A stretch of DNA of 64,000 bases from Micropruina glycogenica (GTDB lineage: Bacteria; Actinomycetota; Actinomycetes; Propionibacteriales; Propionibacteriaceae): assembly GCF_900289045.1 (NCBI RefSeq), contig NZ_LT985188.1, positions 1,302,001-1,366,000 of the forward strand. Direction: 5' to 3'. Positions 17,287-25,933 of the stretch are shown piece after piece. A model generated the notes under the pieces. That model saw only the letters and a program-made list of their open reading frames with translations, was not told the origin of the DNA and searched no databases. Position 1 is the first letter of the stretch. Every line of letters begins with the position of its first letter. The position numbers were made by a program, and so were the translations under genes.

Positions 17287-17336
17287 CTCACCCGGACGGC
17301 GCGCTGGAAGATTGCGGCCTTCGCCGGAATGACGAA

Positions 17337-18392
17337 TCAGTGGTGCGGTGCTGTCTGGACGGCCACCGGTCCGGTCGACGAACGCACCGCCAGCGTGGGG
17401 GCCGAGTCGAGGTAGTGCGCCGGCGTTCCGCCCGAGATCAGCTCGGTGAGCCGGCGGGCGGCGTGTGACCCGAACGCCAGCACGTCGTGGCTGAGGGCGG
17501 TCAACGACGGGTACGTGTGTTCGCAGAGCACCGAATCGTCCCAGGCGATGATCGACACGTCGCCGGGCACGGCCAGGCCCAACTCGTGCGCCACCCCGAG
17601 CCCGGCCACCGCCATCACATCGTTGTCGTAGATCAGCGCGGTGGGCCGGTCGGTGGCCCGCAGCGCCGCCTCGGTGGCCAACCGGCCCGACTCGGGGCCG
17701 TAGTCGGCGCGCAGCAGTTGGGCCTCGACGCCGAGCTGCTGGGTGACCGCCAGAAACGCCGAGTCGCGAATTCGGGTGTGCATGAACGCACGAATGCCCG
17801 CCACCCGGCCGATGCGCCGGTGCCCCAGGGCGGCGAGGTGCGCCACGGCCTCGCGCATCGAGGTGACGTCGTCGGTCCACACACAACTCAGCCGACCCGC
17901 CATGGCGGGGTCGCCCACCACCACCGCGGGCAGGCCGCCCGGCTCGCTGCACCAGGCCACCCGCGGGTCGTCCACGGCGATGTCGACCAGCAGCACCCCG
18001 TCGACCCGGCGCTCGGCCCGCCACCGCTTGAGCGTCTCGAGGTCGTCCTCGGGTGAACCCACCACCTGCAGCAGCAACCCGGTCGCCCGCTTGGAGAGCT
18101 CGGCCTCTACGCCGGCCAGAAAACGCATATAGAAGGGCTCGATGCTCAGCGTCTGCGGGTCGCGGGCCAGCACCAGACCGTAGGTGTTGGTCTTGGCCTC
18201 AGCGAGCGACCGTGCTGCGCTGGCGGGCGCCCAGTTGAGCTCTTCGGCGACCCGCAGAACTCGCTCGCGGGTTTCGTCCGAAACACCTTTGCGGCCGTTC
18301 AGCGCGAACGAGACCGCACCGATCGACACTCCTGCACGTTTCGCGATGTCATTGATGGTTACCCGGCGCCCGGGCCGGTTCGTGCTGGTCAC
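17337..18392 (-). CDS. LacI-family transcriptional regulator of the sugar operon
   Basis: A 351-residue LacI/GalR regulator. The DNA-binding headpiece reads VTINDIAKRAGVSIGAVSFALN with RKGVSDETRERVLRVAEEL and the hinge helix NWAPASAARSL. The rest is a periplasmic-binding-like sugar sensor ending in a DDSVLCEHTYPSLTALSHDV segment. It is the last gene of the ten-gene sugar operon and likely binds the three CGCTTTCA/AAGCGCTT operators at 28581-28969. The signal is probably a mannoside or glucoside released by the GH1/GH2 enzymes (inferred). Confidence 0.9.
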   Translation of the reverse strand: MTSTNRPGRRVTINDIAKRAGVSIGAVSFALNGRKGVSDETRERVLRVAEELNWAPASAARSLAEAKTNTYGLVLARDPQTLSIEPFYMRFLAGVEAELSKRATGLLLQVVGSPEDDLETLKRWRAERRVDGVLLVDIAVDDPRVAWCSEPGGLPAVVVGDPAMAGRLSCVWTDDVTSMREAVAHLAALGHRRIGRVAGIRAFMHTRIRDSAFLAVTQQLGVEAQLLRADYGPESGRLATEAALRATDRPTALIYDNDVMAVAGLGVAHELGLAVPGDVSIIAWDDSVLCEHTYPSLTALSHDVLAFGSHAARRLTELISGGTPAHYLDSAPTLAVRSSTGPVAVQTAPHH

Positions 18393-18417
18393 GGCGTCCT
18401 GCTCGAACGCGGTCGGC

Positions 18418-18603
18418 TCAGGCCCGGGCGTCGTCCGCGGTGACGTTGTCGGCTACGCCCGGGGCCGCCGAGGTCTCTTCCTTGAAATCGCGAATCGCCT
18501 TGCCGGCGTTCTTGCCGAAGTTGGCGAGCCGTGCGCCACCGAAGAGGATCAGCGCCACCACGGCGATGATCACCCACTCCCAGCCTCCAAGATTGGGCAG
18601 CAT
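18418..18603 (-). CDS. tatA: Twin-arginine translocase subunit TatA
   Basis: A 61-residue TatA-family protein. MLPNLGGWEWVIIAVVALILFGGARL forms the membrane helix in two parts, with the FG hinge before the amphipathic helix LANFGKNAGKAIRDFKEE. It ends in a short acidic tail. TatA forms the pore for folded proteins carrying RR signals. Its position inside a sugar-uptake operon is unusual and fits the Tat signal of the operon's binding protein (24006-25817). It lies 58 bases after the GH1 gene and 25 before the LacI gene, so it is co-transcribed. Confidence 0.88.
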   Translation of the reverse strand: MLPNLGGWEWVIIAVVALILFGGARLANFGKNAGKAIRDFKEETSAAPGVADNVTADDARA

Positions 18604-18661
18604 GTGCAGATCTCCTTGTCATTCGGTGCCGGTTCATGGCCGGCACCGCATCAGTTGAGGT

Positions 18662-20023
18662 TCAGTCAGGCAGGGTTGCGGTGCGCGCCACGTGGCCGTA
18701 CCAGTCGGCACTGGCCTTCGGCACCCGCCGCAGGTTCGCATCGACGGCGACGAGACCGAACCGTTTGTCGTAGCCGAGGGCCCATTCGAAGTTGTCCATC
18801 AGCGACCACGCCAGATAGCCGCGCACGTCGGCGCCCGCCTCGATCGCCTGGTGCACGGCGGTGAGGTGCCGGCGCAGGTAGTCGACCCGCGTGTTCGTGT
18901 CGTCGACGTAACCGTCGGCGTCGGGCTGGTCGTCGAACGCCGCCCCGTTCTCGGTGATCACCAACGCCACCTCGGCCGGGCCGGTGTACTCGTCGTGCAG
19001 CCAGGTCAGCAGGTCGCGCAGCCCGTCGGGATCGATCTCCCACCCCATCTCGGTCTGCGGCAGGTCACGCACCACCTGCACCGCGTCGGGGGCCGCGATG
19101 TGCGGTGTCGGCCCCGCCTCGATCTCGCCCGCCCGAAACACGTTGGTGGTGTAGTAGTTCACGCCCAGCACGTCGATGGGGGTGCTGATCGCGGCCAGAT
19201 CCCCGTCGACCACGAGGTCGTCGGGCCAGTACTCTGCCAGGTCGTCGCGCACGTCGATCGGGTACTCGCCGTCGATGATCGGCTCGACGAAGAACCGGTT
19301 GGCCGTGCCGTTGACCCGGCGGACGACATCGAGGTCAGCCGCCGTGCGCTCGGCCGGAAGGGCCGGGGTGAAGTTCAGCGTGATGCCGAGTTCGGCCTCG
19401 GGATCCGCCTCACGCAGTGCCTCAGTGGCCCAGCCGTGGGCCAACAGCAGATGATGCGCGGCCCTGATCGAGTCGGCGATGTCGGTCTGGCCAGGTGCAT
19501 GCACGCCTGCGGCGTAGCTCAGGAACGACGAGCACCACGGCTCGTTCAGCGTCGTCCAGGTGCGCACCCGGTCGCCCAGCCGGTCGTGCATCGCCATCGC
19601 GTAATCGACGAAGCGTTTCGCGGTGTCGCGGTTCGTCCAACCCCCGGGCAGCACGGCCGGCAGGTCCCAGTGGTAGAGGGTGAGCCACGGCTTGATGCCC
19701 TTGGCCAGTAACTCGTCGACCAGGCGCGAGTAGAAGTCCATGCCCGCGCTGAGCACCTGGTCACCGTCGAGCACCCGCGGCCACGAGGTCGAGAATCGGT
19801 ACGTGTCGAGCCCCAGTTTCGCCATCAGTGCGACGTCGTCGGCGTAGCGGTGGTAGTGATCGCAGGCGATATCGGCGTTCTCGCCGTTCACCACCGCGCC
19901 GGGCACCCGGCAGAAGACGTCCCAGATCGAGTCCTGCTTGCCGCCCTCGTGCGCGGCGCCCTCGATCTGAAACGCGGACGTGGCGGAGCCGAACAGAAAT
20001 CCCGGCGGAAAGCGAAGGCCCAT
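18662..20023 (-). CDS. GH1 beta-glycosidase
   Basis: A 453-residue family-1 glycoside hydrolase. It starts MGLRFPPGFLFGSATSAFQIEG in two recognisable blocks; the acid/base is Glu161 in TLNEPW and the nucleophile Glu358 in VITENG. SLMDNFEWALGYDKRFGLV forms the aglycone wall. It would hydrolyse beta-glucosides, or beta-mannosides/galactosides, in the cytoplasm after uptake by the operon's ABC system. The ATG at 20023 shares one base with the upstream TGA (TGATG), which settles the start against a longer reading. No signal peptide. Confidence 0.93.
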   Translation of the reverse strand: MGLRFPPGFLFGSATSAFQIEGAAHEGGKQDSIWDVFCRVPGAVVNGENADIACDHYHRYADDVALMAKLGLDTYRFSTSWPRVLDGDQVLSAGMDFYSRLVDELLAKGIKPWLTLYHWDLPAVLPGGWTNRDTAKRFVDYAMAMHDRLGDRVRTWTTLNEPWCSSFLSYAAGVHAPGQTDIADSIRAAHHLLLAHGWATEALREADPEAELGITLNFTPALPAERTAADLDVVRRVNGTANRFFVEPIIDGEYPIDVRDDLAEYWPDDLVVDGDLAAISTPIDVLGVNYYTTNVFRAGEIEAGPTPHIAAPDAVQVVRDLPQTEMGWEIDPDGLRDLLTWLHDEYTGPAEVALVITENGAAFDDQPDADGYVDDTNTRVDYLRRHLTAVHQAIEAGADVRGYLAWSLMDNFEWALGYDKRFGLVAVDANLRRVPKASADWYGHVARTATLPD

Positions 20024-20898
20024 CAGGAATCCTTCGCCGGCGGCGGCACGTGGGCCGGTGCGCCGGGTTCCCACGAGCGCGTCTTCAGGCTGCCCTGCAG
20101 GTCGGGCACGTCGGCCAGCAGCCGCTTGGTGTAGTCGTGCTGCGGGGTGAAGATCACCTCGTCGGTGGTTCCGTGTTCGACCACCAGGCCGTGCTCCATC
20201 ACCACCACCTCATCGGCCAGGTAGCAGGCCTGCCCGATGTCGTGGGTGATGAACAGCACGGTGAGGTGCAGGTTGTCGCGCAGCTCCTGCAGCACGTTCA
20301 GCACGCTCACCCGCAACGACGCGTCCAGCATCGACGTCGCTTCGTCGGCCAGCAGCACCTTCGGGTTCATCATCAACGCCCGGGCGATCATCACCCGTTG
20401 CCGCTGCCCGCCCGACAACTGGTGCGGGTACTTGTGCATGGCGTCGGCCGACTTCAACCCGACATAGCCCAGGCAGGTCTCGATCAACTGGTCTTCGGTG
20501 CCCTTGTCGAGCTCGGCCAGCCGAAGGCTGCGCTTGAGCATGTGACCCACGCTGAAGAACTGGTTGAACGACGCGAACGGGTCTTGGAACACCGCCTGCA
20601 CGTCGCGCCAGTACCGCCGCAACTCAGACCCGCCCAGATTGGTGACGTCTTTGCCCTGGTACGTGATGGTGCCGCTGGTCACGGGCATCAACCGCAGCAG
20701 CATGCGGGCCAGGGTCGACTTGCCCGACCCCGACTCGCCCACCACCGCCAGCACCTTGCCGGCGTGAAAGTCGACGCTCACGTTGTCGACGGCGGTGATC
20801 GAACCACCGGCCACCTTGAAGGTCTTGGTGACGTCCTTGGCCGACAGCACCGGGGTGCTGTGATCGGCCGCGACGGCCGCAGAAACGATCTCGGTCAT
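20023..20898 (-). CDS. Oligosaccharide/peptide ABC transporter ATPase, OppF-like
   Basis: A 291-residue ATPase of the Opp/Dpp group. Walker A GESGSGKST, Q-loop VFQDPFASFNQF, signature LSGGQRQRVMIA, Walker B VLLADEATSMLD and switch His in FITHDIGQACYLADE. It pairs with the next ATPase upstream to drive the DppB/DppC-type permeases. Its ATG overlaps the upstream stop (ATGA). The short C-terminal tail lacks the Cys cluster usual for the partner subunit. Confidence 0.92.
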   Translation of the reverse strand: MTEIVSAAVAADHSTPVLSAKDVTKTFKVAGGSITAVDNVSVDFHAGKVLAVVGESGSGKSTLARMLLRLMPVTSGTITYQGKDVTNLGGSELRRYWRDVQAVFQDPFASFNQFFSVGHMLKRSLRLAELDKGTEDQLIETCLGYVGLKSADAMHKYPHQLSGGQRQRVMIARALMMNPKVLLADEATSMLDASLRVSVLNVLQELRDNLHLTVLFITHDIGQACYLADEVVVMEHGLVVEHGTTDEVIFTPQHDYTKRLLADVPDLQGSLKTRSWEPGAPAHVPPPAKDS

Positions 20899-21923
20899 GC
20901 GTGGGTCACCTCCATCGGAATGGTCTCGCGCGGGTGTTCCTTGGCCCACCAGCACGCGAAGTCGTGGTCGCCCTCGCTGAGCATTTTCGGCTCGGTGGTC
21001 GAGCAGACGTCCATGGCGAACTTGCACCGCGGGTGAAAGCGGCAGCCGGACGGGGGGTTGCCCAGGTTGGGCGGCGAACCCGGAATGCCGAGCACGTGCT
21101 TGGTGCGGGTGTCTTCGGTCGGGTCGAGCACCGAGCTCAGCAACGCGGCGGTGTAGGGGTGCCGTGCGTTGTTCACCAGGTCTTCGGTGCGCCCGGTCTC
21201 GACCACCTTGCCCGCGTACATGATCGCCAGCCGGTCGGTCACCATGCTGAGCACCGGCAGGTCGTGGGTGATGAAGATCACGCCGCGCATGATCTTGGCC
21301 TCGACCATCGCCAACAGCATCTCAATGAGCGCCTTCTGGCTCGACACGTCGAGCGCAGAGGTGGGCTCGTCGGCGATCAGCAGGGCCGGGTTCAGCAGCG
21401 TCGAGATCACGGTGACCATGCGCTGCTTCATGCCGCCCGACAACTGGTGGGCGTACGAGTCGAGCACCCGGGTGGGCATCTCGAGCATCTTCAACCGATC
21501 GGACGCCCGATCCAAGGCGTCGGCCTTGGTGACGCTGCCGTTGTGCGCCCGCATGACGTCGACCACCAGGTCACGAATGCGTAGCGTCGGGCTGATGGCG
21601 TTCATCGCGCCCTGCGGCAGCAGCGACACCGTTTCGCCCCGGTAGGGCCGGTGCACCTGGTTGGCGTTCTTCGGCAGCGTCGACAGGTTGATCTCGTTGC
21701 CGTCGATCTCGAGCGTGCCCGCCACCACGTACAGCGGCGGGTTCGCGATCATGGCCAACGCGGTGCCGAGCGTGGTCTTGCCACAACCCGACTCCCCCGC
21801 CAGGCCGAGGATCTGGCCCTCGGGCAACTCCAGCGTCACGTTGTCGACGGCGGGCACGTCCTGGCCGCTGTCGGCGGCGTAGACCGCGGTGAGGTTGTTC
21901 GCCCGCATCAATGACTTCGTCAC
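20895..21923 (-). CDS. Oligosaccharide/peptide ABC transporter ATPase, OppD-like
   Basis: A 342-residue ATPase. Walker A GESGCGKTT, signature LSGGMKQRMV, Walker B LLIADEPTSALD, switch FITHDLPVLS, and a C-terminal Cys cluster GCRFHPRCKFAMDVC that binds an iron-sulfur centre or metal in OppD-type subunits. The GTG at 21923 overlaps the permease stop as GTGA. In this context it most likely moves oligosaccharides rather than peptides, as similar cassettes do with cello- or manno-oligosaccharides. Confidence 0.9.
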   Translation of the reverse strand: MTKSLMRANNLTAVYAADSGQDVPAVDNVTLELPEGQILGLAGESGCGKTTLGTALAMIANPPLYVVAGTLEIDGNEINLSTLPKNANQVHRPYRGETVSLLPQGAMNAISPTLRIRDLVVDVMRAHNGSVTKADALDRASDRLKMLEMPTRVLDSYAHQLSGGMKQRMVTVISTLLNPALLIADEPTSALDVSSQKALIEMLLAMVEAKIMRGVIFITHDLPVLSMVTDRLAIMYAGKVVETGRTEDLVNNARHPYTAALLSSVLDPTEDTRTKHVLGIPGSPPNLGNPPSGCRFHPRCKFAMDVCSTTEPKMLSEGDHDFACWWAKEHPRETIPMEVTHA

Positions 21924-22966
21924 ACGATCACCTCGGTCACACCGGCCGGAGCCTTCATCTCTTCCTCCAGCTTGCGGGCCGCCTCTTCGCGACGTTTGGC
22001 CGCCGCAGCCAGGTTCTTCTTCTTGCCGCGCCGCAGGCGTGGGTTGAACACCTCGTCCAACGACGACTGCAGGTACAGCAGGCCGAAGCTGATCAGCGTC
22101 AGCACGATGGTCGGGGGCAGGAACGCCCACCAGGCCCCGGTGGCCACCGACTGGAAGGCCAGCGCCCAGTGCAGCTGCATGCCCAGTGAGTTGGTGCCGG
22201 ACGGGCCGAGGCCCAGCATCGACAGGGTCGACTCGGCCAGAATCGCACTGGCCAGTTGCAGCACCCACGCCATCACCACGTAGCTGGCCAGGTACGGCAG
22301 CACGTCTCTGATCAGAATGCCCGGGGTGCGAGCACCCGAGAGCTTGGCCACGTCGATGTGTTCACGGGTCGACACCGAACTGGCCTGCGCACGCACGGCG
22401 CGGGCCGTCCAGGGCCATGACGTGATGCCGATCACCAGCGCCAACCCGACGATGCCCTTGAAGAACGGTATGTCGGTGGACTGCAGCGACATCGAGATCA
22501 GAATCAGAATGACGATGCTCGGAATGGCCAGCACGATGTTGGTGATGCCCATCAGCAACTCTTCGAGCCACCCGCCGATGTAGCCGGCCACCACGCCGAT
22601 GCCGACGCCGATGACGGTGGCGAGCGTGCCGGCCAGCAGGCCGTTGATCAGTGAGTTGCGGGTGCTGGCCATCAGCACCGCGACCACGTCGTAACCGAAG
22701 TTCTCGGTGCCGAGCCAGTGCGCGGCGCTGGGTGCGTCGTACAGCGACCCGACTTTTTCGTCGGGGCCGTAGGGGTAGAGCAGTGGGCCCACGAAGGCGA
22801 GCAGGGCGATCACCACGATGATGCCGAGCGACACCCAGAGACGGGGGCCGAAGTTGAGGTTCATCCAGGCCGGCTTGGCTTTCGCCTTGGGGCCGGGGGT
22901 CGGATCGGTCGGTACCAGCGGGCCTTCGGCCTCGGCAGTGACGGCGTTACTGGAGATATTCGTCAT
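21920..22966 (-). CDS. ABC transporter permease, DppC-like
   Basis: A 348-residue permease with a ~40-residue cytoplasmic head, one membrane segment (WVSLGIIVVIALLAFVGPLL), then the binding-protein-dependent transport domain. The EAA-like coupling loop contains REHIDVAKLSGARTPGIL. The C-terminal tail is rich in Lys, Arg and Glu (RRGKKKNLAAAAKRREEAAR), longer than usual. Start at ATG 22966; the previous stop lies one base before it. Confidence 0.9.
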   Translation of the reverse strand: MTNISSNAVTAEAEGPLVPTDPTPGPKAKAKPAWMNLNFGPRLWVSLGIIVVIALLAFVGPLLYPYGPDEKVGSLYDAPSAAHWLGTENFGYDVVAVLMASTRNSLINGLLAGTLATVIGVGIGVVAGYIGGWLEELLMGITNIVLAIPSIVILILISMSLQSTDIPFFKGIVGLALVIGITSWPWTARAVRAQASSVSTREHIDVAKLSGARTPGILIRDVLPYLASYVVMAWVLQLASAILAESTLSMLGLGPSGTNSLGMQLHWALAFQSVATGAWWAFLPPTIVLTLISFGLLYLQSSLDEVFNPRLRRGKKKNLAAAAKRREEAARKLEEEMKAPAGVTEVIV

Positions 22967-22967
22967 G

Positions 22968-23975
22968 TCACTTCTCCCCGGACTTGGAGGCACGAATGCG
23001 CGGGTCGATGAAGCCGTACAGCACTTCGACCATGTAGTTGGCCACCAGCACCGCCACGGTGATGATCAGCGTGACCGCCTGCACCACCGGGTAGTCGTTG
23101 GCGGCGATCGCGTTGAAGAGCAGCGTGCCCATGCCGGGGTAGCTGAACACCAACTCGGTGATCAGCGCACCGCCGACCATGGTGCCGATGCTCAACGCCA
23201 GGCCGGTGATCTGCGGCAGCATGGCGTTGCGAAAGATGTAGGTGGTCATCTTGGCGTCGCCGATGCCCAGGCTGCGCGAGTAGTTCACGTAGTCGGAGCC
23301 GAGTTCGTAGATGGCCATCGAGCGCATGCCGACGGCCTGGCCGCCGATGTTGATCAGCAGCAGCGAGATGAACGGCAGCCACCAGTACTGCAGGGCGTCG
23401 GTGAAGAACGCCATGCTCCACTCGGGCGAGTTGCCCAGGCTGTAGGCGCCGCCCGGTGGAAACCAGCCGAGCATGACGGCCAGCACGTACAGCAGAATGA
23501 TCGACAGGCAGTAGTACGGCATCGAGTTGAACACCAGCGAAGTGGTGAACACCGACTTGTCCCAGGCGCCGCCCTTGTAGGCAGCGACGGCGCCCAGCAC
23601 GTTGCCGATGATCCAGCCCAGCAGAATGGCCGGAATCTGAAGCACCAGGGTGAACGGCAGGGACTGGGCGATCAGATCGGTGACGGGCGTCGGGTAGAAG
23701 GCGAACGACTTGCCCAGATTGCCCTGGAAGATGCTCGTGATGTACGTCACGAACTGATTCCACATGGGCTGGTCCAGACCGAACTCCTTCATGAACTGCT
23801 CGTAGATCTGTCGCTGGGCCTCGGAACTGAGGCCGCCCTGGCCCAGCCCCGAGACGATCACGTCGACCGGGTTGCCCGGGATGAGCCGGGGTAGCAGAAA
23901 GTTGAGAACCACTGCTACCACCAGCGCACCCAGGTACCAACCGGTCTTGCTCGCCAAGTAGCGCCGCAAGCCCAC
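22968..23975 (-). CDS. ABC transporter permease, DppB-like
   Basis: A 335-residue permease. It opens MGLRRYLASKTGWYLGALVV, carries FLLPRLIPGNPVDVIVSGL after the first helix (the DppB hallmark), and the coupling loop DYVNYSRSLGIGDAKM followed by FRNAMLPQITGLALSIG. GTG start at 23975. With the next gene it forms the transmembrane channel of the sugar importer. Confidence 0.9.
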   Translation of the reverse strand: MGLRRYLASKTGWYLGALVVAVVLNFLLPRLIPGNPVDVIVSGLGQGGLSSEAQRQIYEQFMKEFGLDQPMWNQFVTYITSIFQGNLGKSFAFYPTPVTDLIAQSLPFTLVLQIPAILLGWIIGNVLGAVAAYKGGAWDKSVFTTSLVFNSMPYYCLSIILLYVLAVMLGWFPPGGAYSLGNSPEWSMAFFTDALQYWWLPFISLLLINIGGQAVGMRSMAIYELGSDYVNYSRSLGIGDAKMTTYIFRNAMLPQITGLALSIGTMVGGALITELVFSYPGMGTLLFNAIAANDYPVVQAVTLIITVAVLVANYMVEVLYGFIDPRIRASKSGEK

Positions 23976-24005
23976 GGTGCACCTACCTCTGTCGGGCCGG
24001 CTTGA

Positions 24006-25817
24006 TCAGCCGGCGATCTTCTGAATCTTGTACATCCAGGTGTTGCCGGCGCCACGGAACATCGGCGGTGCGTAATCGTTGTTCTCGTCGGGCCAGTTGA
24101 AGAAGTTGCTGGCGTTGTACTCGTAGAACTCGTCCGGACGGTACATCAGCGGGCACGACGGCACTTCCTTGCGGTAGAGCGCGTCGAGCTTGTCGTAGGC
24201 GGCCTTCTTGCCGGCGTCGTCGGTGGCCTGGGCGGCCTCGGTGAGCATGGCCTCGACCTCTGCGTTCTCCCAGCGGCCGTAGTTGGCGAAGGTCGTCTTG
24301 CCGATCGGCTGCATCTCGGCCTGGCTCATGATGTCTTTGAACCGCGCCCACGGGGTGGCCGGGTTCACGCCCGAGACGTACCAGCAGGCCAGGTCGAACG
24401 TGCCGCCCTGAATCGCCTGGGTGCAGTCGGCCTGCTGGGGGAAGTTGGTCGCGCAGTCGATGCCGATCGCCTTGAGGCTCTTGGCCACGATCTCGCAGGC
24501 CGCGTTCCAGTCGGTCCAGCCGGTCGGGGTGATCAGCTTGTACGGGCCGAGGCGGTTGCCGTCGATGGTGTAGATGCCGTCGGAGCCCTTGGTGGCGCCG
24601 GCGTCGGTGAGGATCTTCTCTGCGGCGGCGGCGTCGTACTTCCAGCCGTTGGCCTCTGCATCGGACTTGTTGAAGAACTTGCCCTCGGCACCGGTCGGCA
24701 GAATCAGGCTCGCCTGCACCGCGTCGGAGTAGCCCGACATGGCCGTGTCGGCGATCGACGCGTAGTCGATGGCGCTGGCGATGGCCTTGCGCACCGCGGC
24801 GTTGTCGAGGCCCTTCTTGGTGGTGTTCATCAGCAGCATCGGCATCGAGCCGGGCACGAAGTACGGCTTGCTCTTCAAGAAGGTGCCGACGGGCTTGCCG
24901 CCCTCCCACATCTTCCAGATCTGCGACACGAACTGCTGCATGATGTCGAGCTCGCCGGCCTGGAACTTGATGTTGCCGTCTTCGTTGCTCTTGAAGATCG
25001 GGTGAATGATCTGCTTCATCACCGGCAGGCCGCCGTAGAAGGTCTTGCCCCAGTAGTTCTCGTTGATCGCGAGTACGACCTGGGTCTGATCGGCCTTCGA
25101 CAAGGTGAACGGCCCGGTGCCGATCGGCTTGTCGATCACCGTGGTGGGCAGTTTGTCGTCGGCGATGGCCGAGAACACGGCCGCCGGCAGAATGTAGGTC
25201 TCGGTGACGGTACGCAGCACCTGACCGACGTTCTTGCTCTTCTGGTTGACCTTGATCACCACGGTCTTGTCGTCGGTGGCCTCGATCGAATCGGCCAGCT
25301 GCCAGAAGGCGGAGATCGAGATGCCCTTGTTCTTCTTGCCCAGCTCGTAGGTGGCGACCACGTCCTTGGCGGTGCAGGGGCTGCCGTCGCTGAACGTGAT
25401 GCCGTCCTGCAGGGTGAGGGTGACGGAGTTGGTGCCGTCGACCTTGTACTCCTTGGCCAGGCCGGGCATGATCTCGCCGGTCAGGATGTTCCAGCGCAGC
25501 AGGCTCTCGTAGACGATCTGCATGACGTTGCCCGAGGCCGGCCAGGCGGCGGTGGGCGACAGCGGGTTGAAGGTGGCGGGCGCACCCCACTGGAAGCCGG
25601 CGATCAGCAGGCTGTCGGCGGTTGCGCCGGCGCGGCCCTTGCCGACCTGGCCGTTGTTGCCGATGCCCTTCTTCTCGGTCGCGCTCGAGCCCGTGCCTGC
25701 GGTGTTGGTGCTCGTCGCGCCACCCGAGCAGGCGGCCAGCGCGAGGCCGCCCACGGCGATGCCGCTGAGCGTGAGGAATGAACGGCGGGACGGAAGTCCG
25801 AACACCGGATCTGACAT
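24006..25817 (-). CDS. Family-5 solute-binding lipoprotein with Tat signal
   Basis: A 603-residue extracellular binding protein. The N-terminus has the twin-arginine motif SRRSFLTLSG followed by a hydrophobic stretch and an LAAC lipobox, so it should be exported folded through Tat and then lipid-anchored. The mature protein is a family-5 (DppA/OppA) fold: FNPLSPTAAWPASGNVMQIV, a long middle lobe, and LYRKEVPSCPLMYRPDEFYEY near the end. In this operon it likely binds oligosaccharides from beta-mannan or glucan. The start is preceded by a GGAGGACAC site. The 116 bases to the GH2 gene have no operator that I can see. Confidence 0.9.
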   Translation of the reverse strand: MSDPVFGLPSRRSFLTLSGIAVGGLALAACSGGATSTNTAGTGSSATEKKGIGNNGQVGKGRAGATADSLLIAGFQWGAPATFNPLSPTAAWPASGNVMQIVYESLLRWNILTGEIMPGLAKEYKVDGTNSVTLTLQDGITFSDGSPCTAKDVVATYELGKKNKGISISAFWQLADSIEATDDKTVVIKVNQKSKNVGQVLRTVTETYILPAAVFSAIADDKLPTTVIDKPIGTGPFTLSKADQTQVVLAINENYWGKTFYGGLPVMKQIIHPIFKSNEDGNIKFQAGELDIMQQFVSQIWKMWEGGKPVGTFLKSKPYFVPGSMPMLLMNTTKKGLDNAAVRKAIASAIDYASIADTAMSGYSDAVQASLILPTGAEGKFFNKSDAEANGWKYDAAAAEKILTDAGATKGSDGIYTIDGNRLGPYKLITPTGWTDWNAACEIVAKSLKAIGIDCATNFPQQADCTQAIQGGTFDLACWYVSGVNPATPWARFKDIMSQAEMQPIGKTTFANYGRWENAEVEAMLTEAAQATDDAGKKAAYDKLDALYRKEVPSCPLMYRPDEFYEYNASNFFNWPDENNDYAPPMFRGAGNTWMYKIQKIAG

Positions 25818-25933
25818 GTGTCCTCCATTGGTTGACCCCTGGCGGGGCTGGTTGTGTTTGGTTGAAGTGATGATTCGATTGACTTGCGCTACTGGTTTCG
25901 CACCGTGCCCCGGTGCGCCGGATCAGGTCCCCC

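Noticed and set aside
15880-18024. A 714-codon minus-strand frame across the MFS gene and LacI gene
   Set aside because: The composition is that of a shadow, with two real genes on top in other frames or strands.
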